A stretch of DNA of 64,000 nucleotides from Calothrix sp. MO_167.B12 (GCA_030066045.1 JASJCJ010000032.1:1-64000), one strand, 5' to 3'. Shown: positions 28,022 through 37,818, numbered from the stretch's first letter. Translations and numbers: made by a program. Notes: generated by a model not told the origin, from the letters alone.

Positions 28022-31000
28022 ATGCATCGTATAAATGCCATGTCAGGGGAATGGAATCCTTTATCTGATGGTGTCACGTTTTTAGAACAAACGCCAGCTT
28101 CCTTAGTTTTCCTTACGGCTGCTGATACCGATATTCAAACTTTGGCAGCGGCAGTTCCCAAATTACCAGCACAGTTTCCTACCTTCCGTGTTGCTAATCT
28201 CCTGCAATTACAGCATCAAATTAGTATTGATGCTTATGCCGAAGATGTTTTGGAGTTTGCCCAAGTTATCATTATACGCCTGTTAGGAGGACGTTCTTAT
28301 TGGGCTTACGGTTTGGAAGTAATACAGGAAATTGTGCAACGTAAGGGTACAATTCTCATTGTAATGCCTGGAGATGATGTTCTCGATCCCGAACTAATTA
28401 ATCATTCCACTTTACCACTGGCGGTTATTCATCAAATCTGGCGTTACTTTAATGAAGGTGGTAGAGATAACATCGTTAATGGTTTACAGTTTATCGCTGA
28501 TAGTTGTCTTTCAACCACCTATAATCCACCTTCTCCCCAGGTAGTTCCTAGGGTGGGAGTTTATCAGTGGAAGAGTGGGGGAGTTCGGAGTTCGGAGTTC
28601 GGAGTTCGGAGTTCGGAGGGAAGGAGTAGGGGCGGGGTTTCCCCGCCCGGAGTGATGGAGGGAAGGAGTGATGGAGTGATGGAGGGAAGGAGTGATGGAG
28701 TGAAGGAGGGAAGGAGTGATGGAGGGAAGGAGGGAAGGAGTGATGGAGTGAAGGAGGGAAGGAGTGATGGAGGGAAGGAGGGAAGGAGTGATGGAAAAAG
28801 TATTTCATCTTCCTCTACTCCCCACACTTCCCCAACTTCCCCCACTCCCCCCAAGGTGGGCATTATCTTCTATCGCGCTCATTATCTCGCTAGCAACACC
28901 AAAGTAATTGATGCTTTGTGTGCTGCTTTAGTAGAGCGGGATTTAGAACCTGTTCCTGTGTTTGTATCTTCCTTGCGAGAAGTTGATGTTCAAGAAGATT
29001 TAATCAAATTTTTCCAACCAAAGGAAGAAACCCCTATTTCCCTCATCCTCAACACCACTAGTTTTTCTGTCGCTCGTCTGGATACAGAAACACCCCACAT
29101 TGAATTGTGGCAAAAGCTAGACGTACCAGTATTACAGGTAATTCTCAGCAGTGGTTCCCAATCACAATGGAAATCACAATGGCAAGGACTTTCCCCACGG
29201 GATATTGCCATGAATGTCGCTTTACCAGAAGTAGATGGACGTATTATTAGTCGTGCCGTCTCCTTTAAAGCATTACAAACACGCCACCCCGATTTAGAAA
29301 CAGATGTGGTAGTGTATGAACCAGTCAGCGATCGCATTATTTTTGTCGCCAAACTTACCGCTAACTGGGTAAATTTACGTAATCAATCACCACCTGAACG
29401 GCGCGTTGCCCTAATTTTGGCTAATTACCCCACCCGCAATGGCAGACTGGCTAATGGTGTGGGTTTAGATACTCCTGCTAGTTGTGTAGAAATTCTCCAA
29501 GCTTTGCAAACTAAAGGGTATAGTTTAGAACATATCCCTACTACGGGGGATGAATTAATTGAAATTTTAACCTCTGGTGTCACCAACGATCCCGAAGCTA
29601 GGGAATTACGCCCCGTTTTACAAAGTGTTTCTTTGTCAGAATACACAGAATATTTTGCCACTTTACCAGCAGCAGTCCAACAAGCAATCACCCAACGCTG
29701 GGGAACCCCCGACAAACAAGCAACTCCCAGTGAAATATTCTCCTCTGCCCCTTCTGACTTCCCCATTTCTGGCATTCAACTCGGTAATATCTTTGTGGGT
29801 ATTCAACCAGCACGGGGTTATGATATCGATCCCAGTTTGAATTATCATGCTCCCGATTTGGAACCTACCCATGAATATTTAGCTTTTTACTACTGGATAC
29901 GGGAGTGCTTTGGTGCTGATGCAGTAATCCATGTGGGGAAACACGGCAATTTAGAATGGCTTCCCGGTAAAAGTATTGCTTTATCTAGTGATTGCTATCC
30001 AGAAGTTGCCCTGGGAGCATTACCCCATTTATACCCATTCATAGTCAACGATCCTGGGGAGGGTTCCCAAGCCAAGCGTCGCGCCCAAGCTGTAATTATC
30101 GATCATCTTACCCCACCCCTAACTAGAGCAGAACTTTATGGCTCTTTACAAAATTTAGAAAATCTTATTGATGAATATTACGAAGCAGAGAGCTTAGATC
30201 CTAGTCGTTTACCAGCCATTAGCGATCGCATCCAGGAATTGATCGTTCAAGAAAATCTTAACCTAGATTTGGGTTTAGCAGATGGGGCAGGGGAATCAGC
30301 CATTAACAGGATGGATGGCTATCTTTGTGAGTTAAAAGAAGCGCAAATCCGGGATGGATTGCATATTTTTGGACAATGCCCCCAGCAAAATCAACTACGA
30401 GATCTAATTATAGCGATCGCTCGTCAACCTAATCGCCATCATATAGGTATTACTCGCGCCCTCGCCACAGATTTAGGTTTAGATTTTGACCCCCTCGCCG
30501 ATGACTTTAGCACCCCACTCTCCCCCCACAGTCATCAAACCCTCCTCAACACATACAACCAAAACTTTCGTACCATCGGCGACGCAGTTGAGTTACTAGA
30601 ACATCAAGCAGCCCTTTTAGTAGAAGCAGGGGAGTGGGAGAGTGGGAGAGTGGGAGAGTGGGGGAGTGGGGGAAGTGTGGGGAATATGAAGATACAAGGG
30701 GATAAGGGGACAAGGGGACAAATTTTTTCTCATCATCCCATCAACTACCAACTACCAACTACCAACCACCAACCACCAACCGTCAACCGTCAACCGTCAA
30801 CCATCAACTCCACCACACATTCCCTCAATTGGATTAACAACCACCTCCTCCCTGCCTTACAACAAACCCACCGCGAAATTACCAACTTATTACGGGGTTT
30901 AGACGGCAAATATGTACCCAGTGCCCCCGCCGGCGCACCAACCAGGGGGAGACCGGAAGTATTACCAACAGGAAATAATTTTTACTCAGTAGACATCCGT

Positions 31001-32293
31001 GCCTTGCCCACAGAAACCGCCTGGGATGTAGGCAGGAAAGCAGCCGAAGCAGTCATAGAACGCTACGCTCAAGAGAATGGAGAGTATCCCAAAACACTAG
31101 GATTATCTATGTGGGGAACAGCTACCATGCGAACCGGAGGAGATGATATAGCCGAAGCATTGGCTTTATTGGGAGTACAACCAGTGTGGGATGGGGTAGC
31201 GCGACGGGTAGTAGATTTTGAGATTTTACCCCTAACAGTGTTAGGTCGTCCCCGGGTAGATGTGACATTACGTATTTCTGGCTTCTTCCGGGACGCTTTT
31301 GCTAACTTAATAGATTTATTTGATCGCGCCGTGGTAGCAGTTGCAGCCTTAGACGAGCCAGAAGAGCAGAACCCCTTAGCAGCCCAAGTCAAGCAGGAAA
31401 CCGAGTTTTGGACTCAACAAGGTTTAAACTTACCAGAAGCCAAACAGCGATCGCAATACCGTATTTTTGGCTCTAAACCCGGCGCCTATGGAGCCGGACT
31501 CCAAGGCTTAATTGAATCCCAAAACTGGACAGACGACGAAGACTTAGCCCGTGCCTATATTAACTGGAGTTGTTACGCCTACTCGAATAGAGAAGAAGCA
31601 GAGGAGCAGGGTGCAGGGAGCAGGGCAGATAAAATAACCAACCGTCAACCGTCAACTGTCAACCGTCAACTGTCAACCGTCAACTCCTTCCCTCCTCAAA
31701 ACTGGGGAAAATCAGCACCAGAAGCCTTTGAACGCCGACTACAAAACATGGAAGTGGTGCTACACAACCAAGACAACCGGGAACATGACTTACTAGATTC
31801 CGATGATTACTATCAATTTCAAGGAGGGTTGACAGCAGCAGTACGCTCTGCTAAGGGAGAAAACCCCCAAGTCTATTTTGGCGATCATTCCCTGCCCAGT
31901 AAACCCCGCATCCGCCACTTAAAAGAAGAAATCGCCCGCGTCTATCGTTCCCGTGTCATCAATCCCAAATGGATTGCCGGAGTCATGCGCCACGGCTACA
32001 AAGGCGCCTTTGAAATGGCAGCCACAGTAGATTATTTATTTGCCTACGATGCCACCACCAAATGCGTGGAAGACCATATGTACCAAGGCATAGTCCAAGC
32101 ATATTTACTTGATCCCACCACTTGCCAATTTATTCATCAGCACAACCCCTATGCTTTACGTGATATTGCTGAGAGAATATTAGAAGCAAATCAACGTGGT
32201 TTGTGGCAGGATGTAAATATACAGACCTTGGAAACCTTACGAAATCTAGTACATCAAGCCGAAGCGGCAATCGAAGCTAAAACAGTTGTGTAA
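28022..32293 (+). CDS. cobN: Cobaltochelatase subunit CobN with in-frame repeat insertions
   Basis: Large subunit of an ATP-dependent metal chelatase (CobN/BchH/ChlH superfamily), expected to insert Co2+ into the corrin ring in B12 synthesis. Family segments: RLLGGRSYWAYGLEVIQ, RVALILANYPTRNGRL, VHVGKHGNLEWLPGK, PFIVNDPGEGSQAKRRAQAVIIDHLTP and LSMWGTATMRTGGDDIAEALALLG. At 1423 aa it exceeds the usual ~1250-1300. The excess maps to three low-complexity insertions: about residues 186-278 (MEGRSDG repeats), 869-931 (Gly-Glu-Trp-Glu and Asn-Arg-Gln-Pro-Ser runs) and 1195-1223 (NRQPSTV repeats), each made of DNA repeats that also occur in intergenic regions. All stay in frame. Confidence 0.92.
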   Translation: MHRINAMSGEWNPLSDGVTFLEQTPASLVFLTAADTDIQTLAAAVPKLPAQFPTFRVANLLQLQHQISIDAYAEDVLEFAQVIIIRLLGGRSYWAYGLEVIQEIVQRKGTILIVMPGDDVLDPELINHSTLPLAVIHQIWRYFNEGGRDNIVNGLQFIADSCLSTTYNPPSPQVVPRVGVYQWKSGGVRSSEFGVRSSEGRSRGGVSPPGVMEGRSDGVMEGRSDGVKEGRSDGGKEGRSDGVKEGRSDGGKEGRSDGKSISSSSTPHTSPTSPTPPKVGIIFYRAHYLASNTKVIDALCAALVERDLEPVPVFVSSLREVDVQEDLIKFFQPKEETPISLILNTTSFSVARLDTETPHIELWQKLDVPVLQVILSSGSQSQWKSQWQGLSPRDIAMNVALPEVDGRIISRAVSFKALQTRHPDLETDVVVYEPVSDRIIFVAKLTANWVNLRNQSPPERRVALILANYPTRNGRLANGVGLDTPASCVEILQALQTKGYSLEHIPTTGDELIEILTSGVTNDPEARELRPVLQSVSLSEYTEYFATLPAAVQQAITQRWGTPDKQATPSEIFSSAPSDFPISGIQLGNIFVGIQPARGYDIDPSLNYHAPDLEPTHEYLAFYYWIRECFGADAVIHVGKHGNLEWLPGKSIALSSDCYPEVALGALPHLYPFIVNDPGEGSQAKRRAQAVIIDHLTPPLTRAELYGSLQNLENLIDEYYEAESLDPSRLPAISDRIQELIVQENLNLDLGLADGAGESAINRMDGYLCELKEAQIRDGLHIFGQCPQQNQLRDLIIAIARQPNRHHIGITRALATDLGLDFDPLADDFSTPLSPHSHQTLLNTYNQNFRTIGDAVELLEHQAALLVEAGEWESGRVGEWGSGGSVGNMKIQGDKGTRGQIFSHHPINYQLPTTNHQPPTVNRQPSTINSTTHSLNWINNHLLPALQQTHREITNLLRGLDGKYVPSAPAGAPTRGRPEVLPTGNNFYSVDIRALPTETAWDVGRKAAEAVIERYAQENGEYPKTLGLSMWGTATMRTGGDDIAEALALLGVQPVWDGVARRVVDFEILPLTVLGRPRVDVTLRISGFFRDAFANLIDLFDRAVVAVAALDEPEEQNPLAAQVKQETEFWTQQGLNLPEAKQRSQYRIFGSKPGAYGAGLQGLIESQNWTDDEDLARAYINWSCYAYSNREEAEEQGAGSRADKITNRQPSTVNRQLSTVNSFPPQNWGKSAPEAFERRLQNMEVVLHNQDNREHDLLDSDDYYQFQGGLTAAVRSAKGENPQVYFGDHSLPSKPRIRHLKEEIARVYRSRVINPKWIAGVMRHGYKGAFEMAATVDYLFAYDATTKCVEDHMYQGIVQAYLLDPTTCQFIHQHNPYALRDIAERILEANQRGLWQDVNIQTLETLRNLVHQAEAAIEAKTVV
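28580..28800. repeat. Repeat insertion 1 in cobN
   Basis: GAGTTCG repeated four times, then GGGCGGGGTTTCCCCGCCC, then about nine GGAGGGAAGGAGTGATGGAG-type units. It is the reverse complement of the composite at 7506-7735. Confidence 0.92.
30629..30815. repeat. Repeat insertion 2 in cobN
   Basis: GGGAGAGT units, then CAACTAC/CAACCAC units, then CCGTCAA units, all in the reading frame. Confidence 0.88.
31606..31690. repeat. Repeat insertion 3 in cobN
   Basis: GGAGCAGGGTGCAGGGAGCAGGG followed by CCGTCAACTGTCAA units of the same heptamer family as the intergenic copies. Confidence 0.88.
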
Positions 32294-32302
32294 TCAGGAT
32301 CT

Positions 32303-33505
32303 ATGGATAATATTGCGTATTTACACGTAGCTTTTGCCTACGAGGAAGACCCATCTAATGAATTGATTGCTCATAGCTCTTCCCTTAACCAATCAGCTGC
32401 ACCTGATTGGAAAAGACTCTCTAGCCGAGCCTGGAAATATCTTTTACCCCTTGTCTTCACATTATCTATCCTCAGCATTGTTAGCAGTGCTTTAGCTCTA
32501 GAAAGGGGTGATCAAGGACCTTCCGTGAAAAAGTTACAACAACAATTAAAAAAAGCCGGTTTTTATCAGTCTAATATCACTCAGTTATACGATTTTAATA
32601 CAGAATTTGCCGTTCGTCGCTTCCAAAAAGCTAGCGGCTTAACGGTAGACGGCATTGCTGGCAACACCACCTTAGAAAAATTAAAGGGTTGGCGTGCGCC
32701 CAAGGTGAGTAACAATACCGCCAAAAAACCCAAGCCAGCTAAAATTCAAGTCAGAGCTAGTAGTAAACCCAAGCCAGTTAAGACTCAAGCCAGAGCTAGT
32801 AGTACTGTGGTGAAAACTACAACTACAACTAAAACTAGTTCTTCAACTACAACTAGTTCTTCCTCTGGCAAAAGTAAATATCTAGCTCGGGGCGCTGAAG
32901 GGAAAGAAGTTAGAACCCTGCAAGAACAGTTACGAATAGCAGGATTTTACTACGGCAATGCCAATGGCATTTTTGGCTCAATTACTGAAAATGCAGTTAA
33001 AAAATTCCAAGCTGCCTACAAGTTAGATGTTGATGGGATTGTCGGACCAGCAACCAGGAAAAAATTACCTCCAGCTGGTGTGGGTTTTGGAGAAGACACT
33101 CCTAAAGCTAGAGCCGTTGAAACCAATAAACTGCGTCTAGGCCATCGCGGTGAAGTTGTTCGGGTTCTACAAGCACAGTTGATTCAAGCTGGATATTTGC
33201 AAGGAGAACCAAATGGTTATTACGGCCCTTACACAGCAGATGCCGTGCGTCGTTTTCAGGCGAATAATTATTTAAAACCTAGTGGCATAGCAGGTCCTAC
33301 AACCCGTGGCAAACTGTACAATCTAATTAACAAAGATAAACCAGGACAGTTTGATATCTTAGAAGTACAAAGAAGATTGCAGGCAAGGGGCTTTTACAAA
33401 GGACCCTTAGATGGCAAGTTAGGAAATGACACCAAGAAAGCCATCAAAAATGCCCAAGAGTTTTATGGCATAAGTCTTACGGACGTAAGAAACGGTAGTT
33501 TCTAA
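32303..33505 (+). CDS. Peptidoglycan-binding membrane protein (alr1690-like)
   Basis: 400 aa. One membrane helix near residues 48-66 (YLLPLVFTLSILSIVSSALA) is followed by four PG_binding_1 repeats at about 67-130, 194-255, 277-338 and 348-392, each with a VxxLQxxLxxAGFY core and an AVRRFQ segment. The first and second repeats are joined by a Lys/Thr/Ser-rich linker. It likely anchors to cell wall. It starts 9 bp after the cobN stop. In Anabaena 7120 the equivalent gene alr1690 converges on furA and reads through as an antisense RNA; the same arrangement is kept here with 100 bp between stops. Confidence 0.85.
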   Translation: MDNIAYLHVAFAYEEDPSNELIAHSSSLNQSAAPDWKRLSSRAWKYLLPLVFTLSILSIVSSALALERGDQGPSVKKLQQQLKKAGFYQSNITQLYDFNTEFAVRRFQKASGLTVDGIAGNTTLEKLKGWRAPKVSNNTAKKPKPAKIQVRASSKPKPVKTQARASSTVVKTTTTTKTSSSTTTSSSSGKSKYLARGAEGKEVRTLQEQLRIAGFYYGNANGIFGSITENAVKKFQAAYKLDVDGIVGPATRKKLPPAGVGFGEDTPKARAVETNKLRLGHRGEVVRVLQAQLIQAGYLQGEPNGYYGPYTADAVRRFQANNYLKPSGIAGPTTRGKLYNLINKDKPGQFDILEVQRRLQARGFYKGPLDGKLGNDTKKAIKNAQEFYGISLTDVRNGSF

Positions 33506-34090
33506 CGTCCTTTGGATTTGCTGTTGACTATATTACTGCCCAATCAGTTTCCTCAATCGCCTTGGTTGTAAGTTATGGAATCTAGTTCTTTTCACAAACA
33601 AAGAACTACATTTGAATTAACGCCCGTTGGCATGCTGGACAAACTGCATGGATGGTTAATTGACAATCAAGCAATTGATAACCCTCTTTTTGGGCAGTTT
33701 TCGCACCAATTTTCAGAATTGACTCATTTTTAAACTCAATAGTTGAATTGCACCTCACACAAATTAGGTGATGGTGGTGATGGGGATAGGGCTGGTTGAT
33801 TTCATAATGTTTATGCCCTTCTCCCAGCTCTAACTCCCGGAGTATGCCCATCCGTGCCATCAACTTGAGAGTACGGTAAATCGTTGATAGACTGATGCCC
33901 TCACCTTCAGTTTCCAGACGATGATAAAGGTCCTCAGCACTGAGATGTTCCCCTTGGGGCAATTCTTGGAAAATATGTAAAATCGTCTCTCGCTGGGGAG
34001 TTAAACGCCAGCCGCGATCATTTAATTCTGCCTTAAGTGAAGCAGATGTGTAAACACTCATACTAATTTTTCTCAACAAAGCCTATTAAT
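33506..34090 (+). ncRNA. Predicted antisense extension over furA (alpha-furA-like)
   Basis: No strong terminator hairpin is seen between the stop of the peptidoglycan-binding gene (33505) and furA, so read-through would make a transcript complementary to furA, as documented for Anabaena 7120 alr1690/alpha-furA. This is prediction by synteny only. Confidence 0.3.
33606..34061 (-). CDS. furA: Ferric uptake regulator FurA
   Basis: 151 aa from ATG 34061 (six in-frame codons upstream are ignored because the family starts at MSVYT). It is nearly identical in layout to Anabaena FurA: the winged-helix LTPQRETILHIFQELPQGEHLSAEDLYHRL, the DNA-contact LSTIYRTLKLMARMGI, the PHHHHH metal-site run, and CVRC and CPAC Cys pairs. 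It is an iron- and heme-sensing repressor and redox regulator, controlling siderophore and iron uptake genes. It lies directly downstream of sigC (same strand) and convergent with the alr1690-like gene, a synteny conserved in Nostocales. It is a plausible regulator of the iron region at 14.6-22.7 kb. Confidence 0.95.
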   Translation of the reverse strand: MSVYTSASLKAELNDRGWRLTPQRETILHIFQELPQGEHLSAEDLYHRLETEGEGISLSTIYRTLKLMARMGILRELELGEGHKHYEINQPYPHHHHHLICVRCNSTIEFKNESILKIGAKTAQKEGYQLLDCQLTIHAVCPACQRALIQM

Positions 34091-34131
34091 TGAGAATATA
34101 ACAAATCATTTGGCCTTTTTGCAACAACTAA

Positions 34132-34157
34132 CTGTTATTGAGAATAGTTATTATAAC
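34132..34157 (-). promoter_or_regulatory. Fur-box-like sequence upstream of furA
   Basis: TTATTGAGAATAGTTATTAT, imperfectly palindromic and AT-rich, 75-100 bp before furA. The related ATTGAGAATATAA lies at 34089. Autoregulation of furA is known in Anabaena. Confidence 0.4.
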
Positions 34158-34311
34158 TTTTGCGATCGCCATTAGCAATTATTTCTATCTAGATAATCGT
34201 TGATCCCCGTCTTATAAGATATATCAACACCATAGTCAAGGTAAAGTTTTGTAAAAATAATATTATTTTTCTTTAAGCTATTGAAAATTAAAATCAAGAA
34301 TCAGCGAGTGA

Positions 34312-34475
34312 TGGTTGACGGTTGACAGTTGACAGTTGACGGTTGACGGTTGACAGTTGACGGTTGACGGTTGACAGTTGACGGTTGACAGTCTTTAATT
34401 CATCACTCCTTCCCTCCCTCACTCCTTCCCTCCCTCACTCCTTCCCTCCTTCCCTCCTTCCCTCCTTCCCTGGTT
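34312..34475. repeat. GTTGACA/G heptamers followed by CTTCCCTC units
   Basis: About ten GTTGAC(A/G)GTTGAC(A/G) units followed by CACTCCTTCCCTCC units. Both repeat families of this window lie side by side here. Confidence 0.9.
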
Positions 34476-34537
34476 GACGAATTCAGAATTAATGATTAGC
34501 TTGGGGAAAGAATACTCCATAGAAATAATCACACAGT

Positions 34538-34562
34538 AAAAAAGGCGCAATGCCTTGCGCCT
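34538..34562 (-). terminator. Intrinsic terminator of sigC
   Basis: On the minus strand AGGCGCAA, a GGCA loop, then TTGCGCCT and a run of T. It lies 40 bp after the sigC stop. Confidence 0.8.
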
Positions 34563-34601
34563 CAATAATTCCTTAATTCTTTAATTCAGTTGATTTTTAA
34601 T

Positions 34602-35858
34602 TTAAGTAAGTGACTCCATATAGTCACGAATGAGATTGCGTCGCTTGGGTTGACGCAATTTTTGTAAGGCTTTGGATTCGATTTGCCGTACTCTCTCTCT
34701 GGACAATTCCAAAGCTCTGCCAATTTCTGCTAAAGAGTAGGGATGACCATCAGCTAAACCAAACCGCATGAGGATTACATCCCGTTCTCTGGTAGTTAAA
34801 TCCGCCAAAAGATTCTGTAAGTCCCTTTGTAAAGACTCTCGCATTAACATATCTTCTGGGGTAACACTATCAGTTTCTAGTAGTTCTCCTAATTCGGTAT
34901 CCTTATCTTTACCCACCTTTGTTTCCAGAGAAACAGAACGAGGTACTCGTAACAACACCTCCCGGACTTGGGCAGGAGTCATTTCTAACTCTACTGCCAA
35001 ATCTTCCAAGGTAGGAGTTCGTCCCTTTTCTTGGGAGATTTTGCGTTGAGCTTTTTTAATTTTGTTTAACTTTTCTGTAATGTGGACTGGGAGGCGGATA
35101 GTGCGGCTAGAAGTTGCAATCGCTCTAGTAATTCCTTGACGAATCCACCAGTAAGCATAAGTGCTAAAACGATAACCTTTGGTGGGGTCAAATTTATCAA
35201 CGGCTCTTTCTAAGCCCAAAGTGCCTTCTTGCACTAAATCCAACAGTTCCAAGCCTCGATTTTGATACTTCTTGGCAACAGATACAACTAGGCGCAGATT
35301 CGCCTTAATCATGTGTTCTTTCGCCTGAAGTCCTGCGGATTGGACTTTTTCCAACTCTTCCACAGTCAAGTCAGCAATCTCAGCCCAGCGTCTTTTGCCT
35401 CGAGAAAGGGTACCCTTGAGTTCAAATACATCCACACCACCAGTCCTAGCCCAACGTTCCAAAGAAGGACGATGTCCTAATTCTGATGTTAATCGCTCCT
35501 GAGCTTCAACTAAACGTAGATATGGCTCCAGGATCTCATCTCCTTTTTTGGCTGCATTGGCTAAAATAATCCGCAGTCGCAAGTAGCGTTGAACCTTTTG
35601 AGCTTCTGAAACTTCCTCATCCCTTCCTAATAGACGAACCCGACCAATTTCTTGTAAGTACAGACGTACAAGATCTGTACTGCGACGGTTAGGATTATGT
35701 GTTAAGGGTGCTTGCTCGGCGACAGCAGTTTCCAAATCCTCTAGTTCTTGTTCACTTACTGACAACTCAGTTTCATCAACGGTGAGTTCGGCATCAAAAA
35801 CCTGAGGAGACTTTTGGGCTTCGTCGGTAGTATCGGTGTAAAAAGATGTTGCTGGCAT
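34602..35858 (-). CDS. sigC: Group 2 sigma factor SigC
   Basis: 418 aa from ATG 35858 (MPATSFY, as in Anabaena SigC). An ATG five codons earlier is less likely. Seen: region 1.2 STDLVRLYLQEIGRVRLL, region 2 NLRLVVSVAKKYQNRGLELLDLVQEGTLGLERAVDKFDPTKGYRFSTYAYWWIRQ with the -10 recognition helix, region 3, and region 4.2 LSRERVRQIESKALQKLR. The long segment between 1.2 and 2 (about residues 75-165) distinguishes it from the main SigA. In Anabaena 7120 sigC is induced early in heterocyst development. It is upstream of furA on the same strand. Confidence 0.93.
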   Translation of the reverse strand: MPATSFYTDTTDEAQKSPQVFDAELTVDETELSVSEQELEDLETAVAEQAPLTHNPNRRSTDLVRLYLQEIGRVRLLGRDEEVSEAQKVQRYLRLRIILANAAKKGDEILEPYLRLVEAQERLTSELGHRPSLERWARTGGVDVFELKGTLSRGKRRWAEIADLTVEELEKVQSAGLQAKEHMIKANLRLVVSVAKKYQNRGLELLDLVQEGTLGLERAVDKFDPTKGYRFSTYAYWWIRQGITRAIATSSRTIRLPVHITEKLNKIKKAQRKISQEKGRTPTLEDLAVELEMTPAQVREVLLRVPRSVSLETKVGKDKDTELGELLETDSVTPEDMLMRESLQRDLQNLLADLTTRERDVILMRFGLADGHPYSLAEIGRALELSRERVRQIESKALQKLRQPKRRNLIRDYMESLT

Positions 35859-36216
35859 AAAGTATCGTCTCAAATGGCTCCAGGTAACAATAGATTACGG
35901 TCAGCTAATTAACTGTTGCTATTATTCCCGCGATTCACGATGAACTAACACAGTTTTGATTTTCTTTGCAGTTTTTTTTCTCAAATAAAATCACTGGTTC
36001 TATTTAATACTAGTATTTTCTTGCCTACATTGATAGTTATGCAGTTGGGATTATGTGTATCCAAATCATTGCATACAGATAATTTGAGTCACTATGAGTG
36101 TTGTGAAATAATGGGATTTCTCTTGACCAACAAGAATATTACTTGGTATAAACATAGACAGATGCAAAAATATATTAATTTTTGGCATAGTCCTATCTAC
36201 AGGGGTATGTTAGATA

Positions 36217-36250
36217 TTTCCTGAAGATTTACAGGTTTTTCTTCAGGAAA
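36217..36250 (-). terminator. Hairpin downstream of gpsA
   Basis: TTTCCTGAAG and CTTCAGGAAA arms around a 14-nt loop, 40 bp past the gpsA stop. The outward T-run is short. The 433 bp between sigC and gpsA hold no supported gene. Confidence 0.6.
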
Positions 36251-36291
36251 TTCCCCTATTTTTCAATGGTGTAATTAAAAATGATCGAAAT

Positions 36292-37206
36292 TCAGTGCTG
36301 GTATTCTGCCTTGGTATCTCGCAACATTAATTCTTCCAGTGCTTGTTTAGGTGTAACTTGACCCTGAAGTAAGCGATATACTTGCTCGGTAATTGGCATG
36401 GATATATTTTGTTGCTGGCAGCGTTGCAGCAAAACCTCGGTAGTATTGATTCCTTCTGCCGTCCCTGGTAAGTTTGTCAAAATTTCTGTCAGAGTTCTAC
36501 CACCAGCCAGCTGGTAGCCAACTTGGTAATTGCGACTTAAGGGGCTGTTACAAGTTGCTAGTAAATCACCTAAGCCCGATAAACCATAAAATGTTTCCTG
36601 TTTCGCGCCCCAGTGGATGCCAATACGTACCATTTCTGTTAATCCACGGGTAACTAAGGCTGCTTTAGCATTAGTGCCTAACTGTAAACCATCACAAACA
36701 CCAGCTGCGATCGCAATTACATTTTTTAGGGTTCCCCCTAATTCTACTCCCAAGCGATCGCTATTAGTATAAACCCGGAAACGATTAGAGGAAAATACCC
36801 ACTGCACCATTTCCGCAGCACTGGCAATATTACTAGCAACTACCGTAGCAGCAGGCAATCCCCGTTGTATCTCCTGAGATAAATTTGGTCCGGAAAGCAC
36901 AACCACCGGATGATCAGGAAAAGCTTCTTGCCAAAGTTGACAAGGTGTACTGGTTGTTTGGGAATCTAAACCTTTAGTTGCTGAGACAAAAATAATCTGG
37001 GGAGATAGGGTTAATCCTTGAAGTTGGGAAATAACCTCCCGTACTCCTTTCATAGAAATTGCAGATAAAATAATATCTACATCTTTGACAGCATCAGCCA
37101 AGGACAAAGAACCTCTACGGGTCCAAATATTTACATAATGACCATTAGCTAACGCTATGGTAGCTAAACTGGTTCCCCACGCACCTGCACCAAGAACAGC
37201 AATCAA
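36292..37206 (-). CDS. gpsA: Glycerol-3-phosphate dehydrogenase [NAD(P)+]
   Basis: 304-aa cytosolic enzyme reducing dihydroxyacetone phosphate to sn-glycerol-3-phosphate for phospholipid synthesis. N-terminal Rossmann motif VLGAGAWGTSLA, the FVSATKGLD segment, VVLSGPNLSQEI, the catalytic Lys segment LKNVIAIAAGVCDG and the GLSGLGDLLATC segment are present. Length is as in other cyanobacteria. Single gene. Confidence 0.93.
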   Translation of the reverse strand: MIAVLGAGAWGTSLATIALANGHYVNIWTRRGSLSLADAVKDVDIILSAISMKGVREVISQLQGLTLSPQIIFVSATKGLDSQTTSTPCQLWQEAFPDHPVVVLSGPNLSQEIQRGLPAATVVASNIASAAEMVQWVFSSNRFRVYTNSDRLGVELGGTLKNVIAIAAGVCDGLQLGTNAKAALVTRGLTEMVRIGIHWGAKQETFYGLSGLGDLLATCNSPLSRNYQVGYQLAGGRTLTEILTNLPGTAEGINTTEVLLQRCQQQNISMPITEQVYRLLQGQVTPKQALEELMLRDTKAEYQH

Positions 37207-37818
37207 TTTTTAATTTTCGATTTTTGATTAGTCAACTTCGGATTTTATCAGGCAAAGGGAGAAATGGGAAACCCTACTCTAAGCCAGTGCCTTACCTAAA
37301 TACCTAATCAATATGAAATTAAAATGTTTCAAAACTTGATATTTCTTTAGATAGATATCTATAAGAAGGAGTATACCCTAAGATATACAAAGTATAATAG
37401 TACTACTTTAAATTGCAACCGCGAGCTTGTTTTACATAATTCTTTTATACTTGCAAAAAAAATAACTGTTTTGACTTCAATAATTTTCACATAACTATAT
37501 TCCAGTGTAGTATTTTTTCGTTTGACAACCTTATTTCCTACAAATATTAAACCTCGATCAAGGGATTAATAGGGTTAAATTTTCACAAATTGTAACTGTT
37601 CCTACTCTCCGATGTTTTTCAAACACAAATCATAGCTCCTCAGTTCAAGGCTTTTGGATTGAACCTATATCTAAAGCCCAAACCCTTGAAAAATGGGATG
37701 GCGGTTCTCAGTTGGGTTTAATATAGTAGCAACAGTGGGTAAACCAACCAACAATATCTTGAATTGAGTAATTGTTTCTAAGGCTTGTATGATCGCTCGA
37801 TCTAATTTTTCATATATC

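Noticed and set aside
28548-28863. Minus-strand Ser/Pro/Phe-rich ORFs inside cobN
   Set aside because: They are reverse readings of the repeat insertion in cobN.
34602-35858. Primary sigma factor SigA
   Set aside because: The N-terminus (MPATSFY) and the long insert between regions 1.2 and 2, plus the furA neighbour, fit SigC.
36021-36224. 67-aa ORF between sigC and gpsA
   Set aside because: No ribosome site, AT-rich random-looking composition, and it ends in the gpsA terminator hairpin.
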